A stretch of 13,524 bases of DNA, taken from contig JBIIPQ010000087.1 in NCBI GenBank assembly GCA_044342535.1, positions 1 to 13,524 on the forward strand, in the 5' to 3' direction. Shown here piece after piece: positions 6,972 through 13,524 of this stretch; positions within the stretch are counted from its first letter, which is position 1, and each line of letters opens with the position of its first letter. The position numbers and the translations under genes are program-made. Below the pieces are notes generated by a model that had not been told where the DNA came from, made no database searches, and worked only from the letters and a program-made list of their open reading frames with translations. The DNA comes from UBA4615 sp044342535. Its GTDB lineage: Bacteria; Pseudomonadota; Gammaproteobacteria; Burkholderiales; Burkholderiaceae_E.

Positions 6972-9863
6972 ATGGCCCGCACCCCGCTCACCCCCGCCGC
7001 CGATCATCCCGTCCTGTTCGAGGACCGCAGCCGCCAGCGGGTCGAGTACACCACCTGCTACATGTGCGCCTGCCGCTGCGGCATCCAGGTGACGCTGCAG
7101 GACACGCCGGCCACCCCGCAGGGGCCCGCGAGCTCGGCGCTGCGCTTCATCCAGGGCACGGCCGAGCATCCGGTCAACCGGGGCGTGATCTGCGCCAAGG
7201 GCAGCGCCGGGATCCAGAAGCAGCAGTCGAGGGCGAAGCTCGACCATCCGATGATCCGGCGCCCGGGTACCGAGCGCGGCGCCGGCCTCTTCGATGCGAT
7301 CTCCTGGGACGACGCGCTCGACCTGCTGACCGCACGGCTCGCCAAGATCCGCGCCACCGAGCCGCGCAAGCTCGCCTTCTTCACCGGCCGCGACCAGATG
7401 CAGGCGCTGACCGGCCTGTGGGCGCAGCAGTTCGGCACGCCGAACTGGGCCGCCCACGGCGGCTTCTGCTCGGTCAACGTCGCGGCCGCGGGCCTCTACT
7501 CCATCGGCTACTCGTTCTGGGAGTTCGGTGCGCCCGACTGGGAGCGGGCGAAGTACTTCCTGATGTGGGGGGTGGCCGAGGACCATGCGAGCAACCCGAT
7601 CAAGATCGGCCTCGAGACCCTGAAGCGCAACGGCGCGAAGTTCGTGTCGGTGAACCCGGTGCGCACAGGCTACTCGGCGATCGCCGACGAGTGGGTGCCG
7701 ATCCGCCCGGGCACCGACGGGCTGCTCGCGATGGCGATCGCGCACGTGCTGCTCTCGCGCGAGCTCTTCGACTGGGACTTCCTCGTCCGCTACACCAATG
7801 CGCCGTGGCTGGTGATCGACGCGCCGGGCACCTCGCGCGACGGCCTGTTCCTGCGCGACCCGGCTGGGCGGCCGCTGCTGTGGGACCAGGGCAGCGAGGC
7901 GCCCGCGCCGTTTGCACCGGGCGTCACGCCCGCGCTGTTCGGCGAGTTCGTCGCCCCCGGCGGCGAACGCGTGCGGACCGCGATGACGCTGATGGCCACG
8001 CGCGCGCTCGACGACGCGTATTCGCCGGAGGCGGTCGCCGATCGCTGCGGCGTGCCCGCCGAGCAGATCGAGCGGATCGCGCTCGAGATGGGGCAGGTCG
8101 CCTTCGAGCAGGCGATCGAGCTGCCGATCGCCTGGACCGACGCCTGGGGCACGAAGCACGACACGGTGCTCGGCCGCCCGGTCGCGATGTACGCGATGCG
8201 TGGGGTCTCCGCACACAGCAACGGCTTCCAGACCTGCCGCACGCTGCACCTGATCCAGATGCTGCTCGGCGCGCTCGACGGCCCGGGCAACTTCCGCTCG
8301 CGCGCGCCGTTCCCCAAGCCCATCCCTCCGCTGCCGCTGCCCGAGAACGACGCCGCCCGCTTCGCCGCGCCGAACACGCCGTCGACGCGGCCGCTGCTCG
8401 GCTTCCCGACCCGGCCCGAGGACCTCGCGATCGAGGCCGACGGCACGCCGCTGCGCATCGACAAGGCCTATTCGTGGGAGAGCCCGATCGCGGCCCACGG
8501 GCTGATGCACATGGTGATCCGAAACGCCGCGGCGGCCGACCCCTACCCGATCGACACGCTGCTGCTGTTCATGGCCAACATGGCATGGAACTCGTCGATG
8601 AACACCACCGGCACCCAGGCGATGCTGGTGGCCAAGGACGCGGCCGGCGAGTACCTGATCCCGAACGTCGTCGTCGTCGATGCGTTCGATTCCGAGACGG
8701 TGCGTTTCGCCGACCTGGTGCTGCCCGACACCACCTACTTCGAGCGCCACGACGCGATCTCGCTGCTCGACCGGCCGATCTCCGAGCCCGACGCCGCGGC
8801 CGACGCGATCCGCCATCCGCTGCTCGAGCCCGACCGCGACGTGCGGCCCTGGCAGGAGGTGATGGTCGACCTCGCCGGCCGGCTGAAGTTCCCGGCCTTC
8901 GTCGATGCGCAGGGCATGCCGAAGTTCACCGGCTACACCGACTTCATCGTGCGCTACGAGCGCGCCCCCGGCATCGGCTTTCTCGCCGGCTGGCGGGGCG
9001 CCGACGGCACCGAGTCGCTGGTCGGCGCGCCCAACCCGAAGCAGTGGGAGGCGTACATCGCGAACAAGGCCTTCTTCGCGCATCACTGGCCCGACTCGCA
9101 GAAGTACATGCGGCACGCCAACCGGGACTACCTCGAGGCGGCGGCCAAGGCGGGCTTCATCGGCCGCGCCGAGCCGATCACGATGCAGCTCTACAGCGAG
9201 GTGCTGCAGACCTTCCGCCTCGCGGGCCAGGGCCTGTACGACGGCCCGTGCCCCGATCGGCCGGAGGACCGCGAGCGGCTCGCCACCTACTTCGACCCGC
9301 TGCCGTTCTGGTACCCGCCGATCGAGACCGCGCGCACCGACGAGCAGGCCGGCGCCGATGCGTTCCCGTTCCATGCGATCACGCAGCGGCCGATGGTGAT
9401 GTACCACTCGTGGGACAGCCAGAACGCGTGGCTGCGGCAGATCGTCGCCGAGAACGCGCTGTACATGAACCTCGGCCGCGCCGCCGAGCTCGGACTGGCC
9501 GACGGCGACTGGGTGTGGGTCGAGTCGATGCATGCGAGCGTCGCGCCGCAGCCGGGCACGCCCGCGAACGCACGGATGGTGCCGGGCGCTGCCGGCCGCC
9601 GCATCCGCTGCCGCCTGAAGACGATGGAAGGCTGCGAGCGCAACACGGTCTGGACCTGGAACGCGATCGGCAAGATGTCCGGCACCTGGGGCCTGGCACC
9701 CGGGGCCGCGGAATCGAACGTGGGCTTCCTGCTCAACCACCTGATCAGCGAGATGCTGCCCGCGCGGCCGGGCGAGGCGAGCCTGACCAACAGCGACCCG
9801 ATCACCGGCCAGGCCGCCTGGTACGACCTGAAGGTGCGGGTGGTGAAGGCGGATCCGGCGTGA
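6972..9863 (+). CDS. soeA: Molybdopterin oxidoreductase, likely sulfite-oxidising enzyme catalytic subunit SoeA
   Basis: 963-residue DMSO-reductase-superfamily catalytic subunit. The N-terminal 4Fe-4S motif is Cys29, Cys32, Cys36 (TTCYMCACRCG) with Cys74 in GVICAKGSAG. HGGFCSVN puts Cys166 at the probable molybdenum-ligand position. It is Cys-Ser, not the Sec/Cys-His of formate dehydrogenase and not the Ser of DMSO reductase. The C-terminal guanine-dinucleotide domain includes MYHSWDSQNAWLRQI and DPITGQAAWYD. The N-terminus (MARTPLTPAADHP) has no twin-arginine signal, so the enzyme stays in the cytoplasm. That feature, the length, and the following FeS and DmsC-type genes match SoeABC, which oxidises sulfite to sulfate and passes electrons to the quinone pool. 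The SulP gene downstream supports this. Alternatives are a polysulfide/thiosulfate reductase relative or an uncharacterised substrate. ATG 6972 directly precedes the conserved region; a GTG at 6945 would cover the -10-like box. Confidence 0.85.
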   Translation: MARTPLTPAADHPVLFEDRSRQRVEYTTCYMCACRCGIQVTLQDTPATPQGPASSALRFIQGTAEHPVNRGVICAKGSAGIQKQQSRAKLDHPMIRRPGTERGAGLFDAISWDDALDLLTARLAKIRATEPRKLAFFTGRDQMQALTGLWAQQFGTPNWAAHGGFCSVNVAAAGLYSIGYSFWEFGAPDWERAKYFLMWGVAEDHASNPIKIGLETLKRNGAKFVSVNPVRTGYSAIADEWVPIRPGTDGLLAMAIAHVLLSRELFDWDFLVRYTNAPWLVIDAPGTSRDGLFLRDPAGRPLLWDQGSEAPAPFAPGVTPALFGEFVAPGGERVRTAMTLMATRALDDAYSPEAVADRCGVPAEQIERIALEMGQVAFEQAIELPIAWTDAWGTKHDTVLGRPVAMYAMRGVSAHSNGFQTCRTLHLIQMLLGALDGPGNFRSRAPFPKPIPPLPLPENDAARFAAPNTPSTRPLLGFPTRPEDLAIEADGTPLRIDKAYSWESPIAAHGLMHMVIRNAAAADPYPIDTLLLFMANMAWNSSMNTTGTQAMLVAKDAAGEYLIPNVVVVDAFDSETVRFADLVLPDTTYFERHDAISLLDRPISEPDAAADAIRHPLLEPDRDVRPWQEVMVDLAGRLKFPAFVDAQGMPKFTGYTDFIVRYERAPGIGFLAGWRGADGTESLVGAPNPKQWEAYIANKAFFAHHWPDSQKYMRHANRDYLEAAAKAGFIGRAEPITMQLYSEVLQTFRLAGQGLYDGPCPDRPEDRERLATYFDPLPFWYPPIETARTDEQAGADAFPFHAITQRPMVMYHSWDSQNAWLRQIVAENALYMNLGRAAELGLADGDWVWVESMHASVAPQPGTPANARMVPGAAGRRIRCRLKTMEGCERNTVWTWNAIGKMSGTWGLAPGAAESNVGFLLNHLISEMLPARPGEASLTNSDPITGQAAWYDLKVRVVKADPA

Positions 9864-9900
9864 AGCGCGGCGGCCCCCCCGGAATGCGGAGAACGACCCC

Positions 9901-10608
9901 ATGAGCCGCCTCGGTCTCGTCATCGACATCGACGCCTGCGTGGGCTGCCAGGCCTGCGCGACCGCGTGCAAGGAATGGAACGGCGCGAGCCTGATGGCCG
10001 GCGGCGCGCCCGACTACGACCCGCACGGCGACGCGCCCTCGGGTGTCTGGTTCAACCGGGTGCGGCACTACGAGGCGGGGCACTACCCGCTGTCGAAGAC
10101 GATGAACGTGCCGATGTCCTGCATGCACTGCGAGGACGCCGACTGCGTGACGGTCTGTCCGACCGGGGCCTCGTACAAGCGGGCCGAGGACGGGATCGTG
10201 CTGGTCGACCCCGAGAAGTGCATGGGCTGCAACTACTGCGCCTGGGCCTGCCCGTACGGCGCGCGCGAGCTCGACGAGGACAAGGGCGTGATGCGCAAGT
10301 GCACGCTGTGCGTGGACCGCATCTACGACGCCGCGCTGCCCGAGGCCGAGCGCCAGCCCGCGTGCGTGCTGGCCTGCCCCACCCATGCGCGGCACTTCGG
10401 CGACTTCGACGATCCGGCCTCGAAGGTCTCGACGCTGACGGCGGAGCGCGACGGGCGGCCGCTGTTCGAGAAGCTGGGCTACAAGCCCGTCAACCGCTAC
10501 CTGCCGCCGCGCGCCACGCCCGAGGTGGCGGTGCCGGCGACGCTGGCGCCGCGCGGCACGCTGCAGTCGCGGCTCGCCGCGATGGTCAACCGGCTGGTGC
10601 GGCTGTGA
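9901..10608 (+). CDS. soeB: Four-cluster 4Fe-4S electron-transfer subunit, likely SoeB
   Basis: 235-residue ferredoxin-like subunit of the DmsB/PsrB/SoeB family that relays electrons between the molybdenum subunit and the membrane anchor. All sixteen cluster cysteines are present in four groups: 13/16/19/23, 74/77/82/86, 107/110/113/117 and 134/137/155/159. Together they bind four 4Fe-4S clusters. No signal peptide is present, so it sits on the cytoplasmic face with SoeA. ATG 9901 has GGAGA about 10 bp upstream and follows soeA by 37 bp. The Pro-rich tail (about 197-220) and final basic helix are outside the cluster domain. The family is certain; the soeB name depends on the partner subunits. 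Confidence 0.9.
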   Translation: MSRLGLVIDIDACVGCQACATACKEWNGASLMAGGAPDYDPHGDAPSGVWFNRVRHYEAGHYPLSKTMNVPMSCMHCEDADCVTVCPTGASYKRAEDGIVLVDPEKCMGCNYCAWACPYGARELDEDKGVMRKCTLCVDRIYDAALPEAERQPACVLACPTHARHFGDFDDPASKVSTLTAERDGRPLFEKLGYKPVNRYLPPRATPEVAVPATLAPRGTLQSRLAAMVNRLVRL

Positions 10609-10636
10609 GCCGTCCGTCCGGCAGGCGACCCGCCGC

Positions 10637-11572
10637 ATGAAGCCCGCGCTGTCGATCGTCTTCTTCACCGCGGCCTCCGGTGCGGGGCTCGGTCTGGCGA
10701 TGTGGCTGCTGGCCGCGCAGCTGGCCGGCGCGGTCGATGCCTCGCGCCCCGGCGCAGGCTGGGCGGCGGCCCTCGCCGCGCTGCTGGTCGGCGCGGGGCT
10801 GCTCGCCTCGACGCAGCATCTGGCGAACCCGCGCAACGCATGGCGAGCCTTCGCGCGGGTGCGGACCTCCTGGCTGTCGCGCGAGGCGGTGCTCGCGGTC
10901 GTGTTCTGGCCGCTGGGCGCGCTGCACCTGCTGCTCGGCGTACGCGGCTCCCCGCTCGTCGCCGCGAGCGCCGTCGCGCTGCTCGTGTTGTCGTTCGCGA
11001 TCGTCGTCAGCACGGCGATGATCTACGCCTGCCTGAAGACCGTGCCGCGCTGGCGGACCTGGCACACGCCGGCGGGCTTCGTCGCGTGCTCGCTCGGGTC
11101 GGGCGGGCTGCTGTGGGCGGCGGTCGCGAGCTCGGGTGGGCTGCCCGTGCCGCCGGCCGCGCTGGTGCTCGTGCCGGTGCTGGCCGCCGTGCTCGTCAAG
11201 CTCGCGTGGGAGGCGAAGTTCGCCGCGCGCGGGCACGCGACGATCAACGAGGCCCTCGCGGTGCCGCTGTCCGCGCCGCGTGGGCAGGCGCAGGGACGGG
11301 TCCGTCTGCTCGATGCCGGCCATTCGCACGGCACCTTCCTCACCAACGAGTTCGGATTCGTGCTCGCGCGCGAACGCGAGGGGGCGCTGCGCATCGCGAT
11401 GTTCGGGCTGCTCGGGCCGGTCGCGCCGCTGCTCGCCTGGGCGCTGCCCGGCGCCGTCGGCGCCTGGCTCGCCGCGCTGGCGTTCGCCGCCGGCGTGCTG
11501 CTCGAGCGCTGGCTGTTCTTCGCACGCGCCGAGCACGTGGTGCGCCTGTATCACGGGCAGCCGTCGGTATGA
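10637..11572 (+). CDS. soeC: DmsC-type membrane anchor subunit, likely SoeC
   Basis: 311-residue integral membrane protein of the DMSO-reductase anchor (DmsC) family, with about eight hydrophobic helices. Recognisable landmarks are HLANPRNAWRAFARVRTSWLS (61-81), STAMIYACLKTVPRWRTWHTP (125-145) and the C-terminal LLERWLFFARAEHVVRLYHG. Between the fifth and sixth helices is a longer polar stretch (about 198-248) containing GHSHGTFLTNEFGF. It tethers the SoeAB dimer to the cytoplasmic face of the inner membrane and exchanges electrons with quinone. The gene starts 28 bp after soeB with only a weak purine-rich site. It is DmsC-like rather than NrfD-like, consistent with published SoeC proteins. 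Confidence 0.88.
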   Translation: MKPALSIVFFTAASGAGLGLAMWLLAAQLAGAVDASRPGAGWAAALAALLVGAGLLASTQHLANPRNAWRAFARVRTSWLSREAVLAVVFWPLGALHLLLGVRGSPLVAASAVALLVLSFAIVVSTAMIYACLKTVPRWRTWHTPAGFVACSLGSGGLLWAAVASSGGLPVPPAALVLVPVLAAVLVKLAWEAKFAARGHATINEALAVPLSAPRGQAQGRVRLLDAGHSHGTFLTNEFGFVLAREREGALRIAMFGLLGPVAPLLAWALPGAVGAWLAALAFAAGVLLERWLFFARAEHVVRLYHGQPSV

Positions 11573-11615
11573 GGCTGCGGGCCGCCCGACGCCGGTGCGC
11601 CGCACGGCGGCGCGC

Positions 11616-12881
11616 ATGAAGCCCTCGCTGCTCCCCTTCCTCGCCTGGCCCCGCTCGGACGGCGCGACCTGGCGGGCGGACCTGATCGCGGGCGCCACCG
11701 TGGCCGTGGTCGCGATCCCGCAGGCGCTGGCCTACGCCCAGCTGGCGGGCGTGCCTCCCCATCTCGGCCTGTACGCGGCCTTCGTGCCGACCGTGATCGC
11801 GGCGCTGTTCGGTGCGTCGGCGCAGCTCTCGACCGGGCCGGTGGCGCTGACCGCGCTGCTGACCGCGGCCTCCCTGTCGGCGTTCGCTCAGCCGGGCAGC
11901 GCGGCCTGGGTGGCGCTCGCGGTGGTGCTCTCGCTCGGCGCCGGCCTGATGCAGGCGGCGGCCGGGGTGGCGCGCCTGGGCCGGCTGGTCGAGCGGCTGC
12001 CGGCTTCGCTGATGCTCGGCTTCGTCAACGCGGCGGCGCTCGTGATCCTGCTGTCGCAGCTGCCGACGATGCTCGGCGTGCGGGTGCCCGCGGGGGGCAG
12101 CGTGGCGGACACGCTGCGCGCGCTGCTGGGCGGGCTGCCGTCGGCGAACCCGGTCACCGCGGCCTTCGGCATCGTGTCGGTGCTCGTGCTGCTCGGCCTG
12201 CGCCGTGCCTGGCCGTGGCTGCCGGGCGCGCTCGTGGTGTCGGTGGTCGCGATCGGCGTGAGCGCTGCGATCGGCTACGAACTGCGCGGCGCGGTGGTCG
12301 GCGACCTGCCGCCGGGTCTGCCCGTGCCCGCGTGGCCGACGATCGACGTGGCCGCCGCGGTCGCGCTGCTGCCGTCGATGCTGCTGATCGCCCTGATCAG
12401 CTTCATCGAGGTCACCTCGAGCGCGCGCGTGATCGCGGCCCGGACCGGGGTCGCCTGGAACGTCAATCAGGAACTCGTCGGGCAGGGGCTCGCCAAGCTC
12501 GCGTCCGGCGTGTTCGGTGCGTTTCCCGTCTCGGGCTCGTTCTCGCGCTCGGCGCTGAACCTGTCGGCGGGCGCGCGCACCGCGTGGGCGTCGATCGTGT
12601 CGGCGGCGCTGGTCGGCGTGGCCCTGGTGTTCGCCGCCGGCTCGCTCCACCACCTGCCGACCGCGGTGCTGGCGGCGCTGATCGTCTCCGCCGTCGGCGG
12701 GCTGCTGACGCCGCGCGAGCTGTTGCGTGGATGGCAGGGCTCGCGCGCGGATGCGTCGATCGCCTGGATCACGCTGGTCGCGACGCTGCTGTCGGCGCCG
12801 CGCATCCACTACGGGCTGCTCGCCGGTCTCGCGGCGGTCGGGCTGCGGGCAGGGGTGAACCGGCTGCGCGGCCGAGCGTGA
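11616..12881 (+). CDS. SulP-family anion transporter without STAS domain
   Basis: 421-residue membrane protein of the SulP/SLC26 family (sulfate transporter domain). Hallmarks are IPQALAYAQLAGVPPHLGLY (34-53) with LFGASAQLSTGP (64-75) in the first helices. SFIEVTSSARVIAARTG (262-278) and GAFPVSGSFSRSALNLSAGART (301-322) follow. Typical members are 500-600 residues because a cytoplasmic STAS domain follows the membrane part. Here the protein ends at GVNRLRGRA right after the last helix, and no STAS coding follows before the convergent gene. ATG 11616 lies 43 bp after soeC with no strong ribosome site. Position at the end of the soe run suggests handling of sulfate, most simply export of the product, although the family also includes importers and bicarbonate carriers. 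Confidence 0.88.
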   Translation: MKPSLLPFLAWPRSDGATWRADLIAGATVAVVAIPQALAYAQLAGVPPHLGLYAAFVPTVIAALFGASAQLSTGPVALTALLTAASLSAFAQPGSAAWVALAVVLSLGAGLMQAAAGVARLGRLVERLPASLMLGFVNAAALVILLSQLPTMLGVRVPAGGSVADTLRALLGGLPSANPVTAAFGIVSVLVLLGLRRAWPWLPGALVVSVVAIGVSAAIGYELRGAVVGDLPPGLPVPAWPTIDVAAAVALLPSMLLIALISFIEVTSSARVIAARTGVAWNVNQELVGQGLAKLASGVFGAFPVSGSFSRSALNLSAGARTAWASIVSAALVGVALVFAAGSLHHLPTAVLAALIVSAVGGLLTPRELLRGWQGSRADASIAWITLVATLLSAPRIHYGLLAGLAAVGLRAGVNRLRGRA

Positions 12882-12896
12882 GGGCCGTCGCGCCGT

Positions 12897-12913
12897 GGCG
12901 GGCCCGGCCCGCC
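12897..12913. terminator. GC hairpin between convergent genes
   Basis: GGCGGG (12897-12902), loop CCCGG, CCCGCC (12908-12913). It is a perfect 6-bp stem in the 48-bp gap between the two converging stop codons. The stem reads the same from both sides, so it could serve both transcripts. There is no T-tract on either strand. Confidence 0.4.
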
Positions 12914-12929
12914 GCGGGGGCGGTCCGCT

Positions 12930-13524
12930 TCAGACCGAGGCCGTCAGCCCGCCGTCGACGTAGATCATCTGGCCGGTCATGAAGTCCGACGCGGCCGAGG
13001 ACAGGAAGATCGCCGCGCCGCCGAGGTCCTTGACGTCGCCCCAGCGGCCCATCGGCACGCGCTTCTCGAGCCAGCCGGTGAACTCGCGGTCGGCCACCAG
13101 CGGCGCGGTGAGCTCGGTGGCGAAGTAGCCCGGCGCCAGGCCGTTGACCTGGATGCCGTGGCGCGCCCAGTCGATCGCCATGCCTTTCGTCAGGTTCTTG
13201 AGCGCGCCCTTGGAGGTCACGTACGGCGCGATCGAGTAGCGGGCGAGCTCGCTGTTGATCGAGCAGACGTTGACGATCTTGCCGCGCCCGCGCGGGATCA
13301 TGTGGCGCGCGACCGCGCGGCCGACCTTGAAGGCGCCGGTCAGGTTGGTCGCCATGATGCGGTCCCAGTCGGCGGTCTCGAAGTCCTCGAGCGGGCTGCG
13401 CACGGTGATGCCGCTGTTGTTGACGAGGATGTCGATCGGTCCGAAGTCGCGCTCGACCGTGGCGATGGCGGCGGTCGCGCCGGCCTCGTCGGCCACGTCG
13501 AACGACGCGGCGGTGCAGTCGACG
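12930..13524 (-). CDS. SDR-family dehydrogenase, gluconate 5-dehydrogenase-like, 5' end beyond window
   Basis: C-terminal 197 residues of a short-chain dehydrogenase/reductase. The N-terminal Rossmann glycine motif (TGxxxGIG, roughly 55 residues) lies past the window edge. The frame is open to base 13524, so the GTG at 13496 is not a start. Visible features are the cofactor-domain motif LVNNSGI, the catalytic Ser in NVCSINSELARYS, and Tyr and Lys of PYVTSKGAL. The family C-terminus is GAAIFLSSAASDFMTGQMIYVDGG. LAPGYFATELTAPLVADREFTGWLEKRVPMGRWGD closely resembles the substrate loop of gluconate 5-dehydrogenase (IdnO), which interconverts gluconate and 5-ketogluconate. Other SDR oxidoreductases share this pattern, so the substrate is tentative. 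It has no evident functional link to the convergent soe run. Confidence 0.88.
   Translation of the reverse strand, partial: VDCTAASFDVADEAGATAAIATVERDFGPIDILVNNSGITVRSPLEDFETADWDRIMATNLTGAFKVGRAVARHMIPRGRGKIVNVCSINSELARYSIAPYVTSKGALKNLTKGMAIDWARHGIQVNGLAPGYFATELTAPLVADREFTGWLEKRVPMGRWGDVKDLGGAAIFLSSAASDFMTGQMIYVDGGLTASV

Noticed and set aside
6972..9863. Formate dehydrogenase alpha subunit
   Set aside because: There is no Sec/Cys-His motif at the molybdenum site, and the DmsC-type anchor and SulP neighbour fit sulfite oxidation better.
6810..9971. 1053-residue open frame on the minus strand opposite soeA
   Set aside because: It lies fully antisense to a gene with clear family motifs. Its translation is low-complexity Arg/Gly/Ala/His-rich, as expected from a mirror frame in GC-rich DNA.
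11340..12809. 489-residue minus-strand open frame opposite the SulP gene
   Set aside because: It is an Arg/Gln/His/Asp-rich mirror of a membrane protein, with no motif and no plausible start context.
1..13524. CRISPR array, tRNA/rRNA genes, insertion sequences or phage modules
   Set aside because: No spaced repeats, cloverleaf sequences, transposase motifs or terminal inverted repeats were found; nearly all bases are in ordinary coding genes.

Overview
The window is about 13.5 kb of very GC-rich DNA with strongly G/C-biased third codon positions, dense genes and short gaps. Gene content (dipeptide-type ABC importer, DMSO-reductase-family molybdoenzyme, SulP carrier, SDR oxidoreductase) and base composition suggest a high-GC proteobacterium. 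Betaproteobacteria/Burkholderiales is my best guess, but no marker gene proves it. No RNA genes, insertion sequences, phage genes or CRISPR arrays were seen.

Left block (1-5825, minus strand): a five-gene, operon-like run. In transcription order it is a periplasmic substrate-binding protein of the peptide/nickel class (5825-4230), a YtcJ/NfdA-type metal-dependent amidohydrolase (4159-2504), a COG0523/CobW-type GTPase (2496-1504), a DppB-type permease (1471-497) and a DppC-type permease that runs off the window (492-1). This reads as an import-and-hydrolyse pathway for an unknown amide, peptide or acylated amine. A putative metal chaperone sits directly behind the metalloenzyme gene. The ATPase subunits should lie beyond base 1.

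Middle (5826-6971): a PLP-dependent fold-type-II serine/threonine dehydratase-like gene (5903-6865) is divergent from the importer operon. The 77-bp divergent spacer holds a perfect 10-bp inverted repeat that abuts the dehydratase start codon. The 106-bp gap after the gene holds a GC hairpin, a locally AT-rich palindrome, a pair of 8-bp direct repeats 42 bp apart, and a -10-like TAGAAT.

Right block (6972-12881, plus strand): a four-gene run that I read as soeA-soeB-soeC plus a SulP-family anion carrier. The molybdoenzyme has a 4Fe-4S motif and a probable cysteine Mo ligand but no Tat signal. It is followed by a four-cluster ferredoxin-like subunit and a DmsC-type membrane anchor. That is the architecture of the cytoplasm-facing sulfite-oxidising enzyme SoeABC. 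The SulP gene directly downstream would handle the product sulfate; it lacks a STAS domain.

Right edge (12930-13524, minus strand): the C-terminal two thirds of an SDR dehydrogenase resembling gluconate 5-dehydrogenase, convergent with the SulP gene.

The most interesting possibility is that the two halves form one pathway: uptake and cleavage of an amidated sulfur compound, beta-elimination releasing sulfite, cytoplasmic sulfite oxidation and sulfate export. The right half of that chain is well supported by gene families and order; the link to the left half is speculation.
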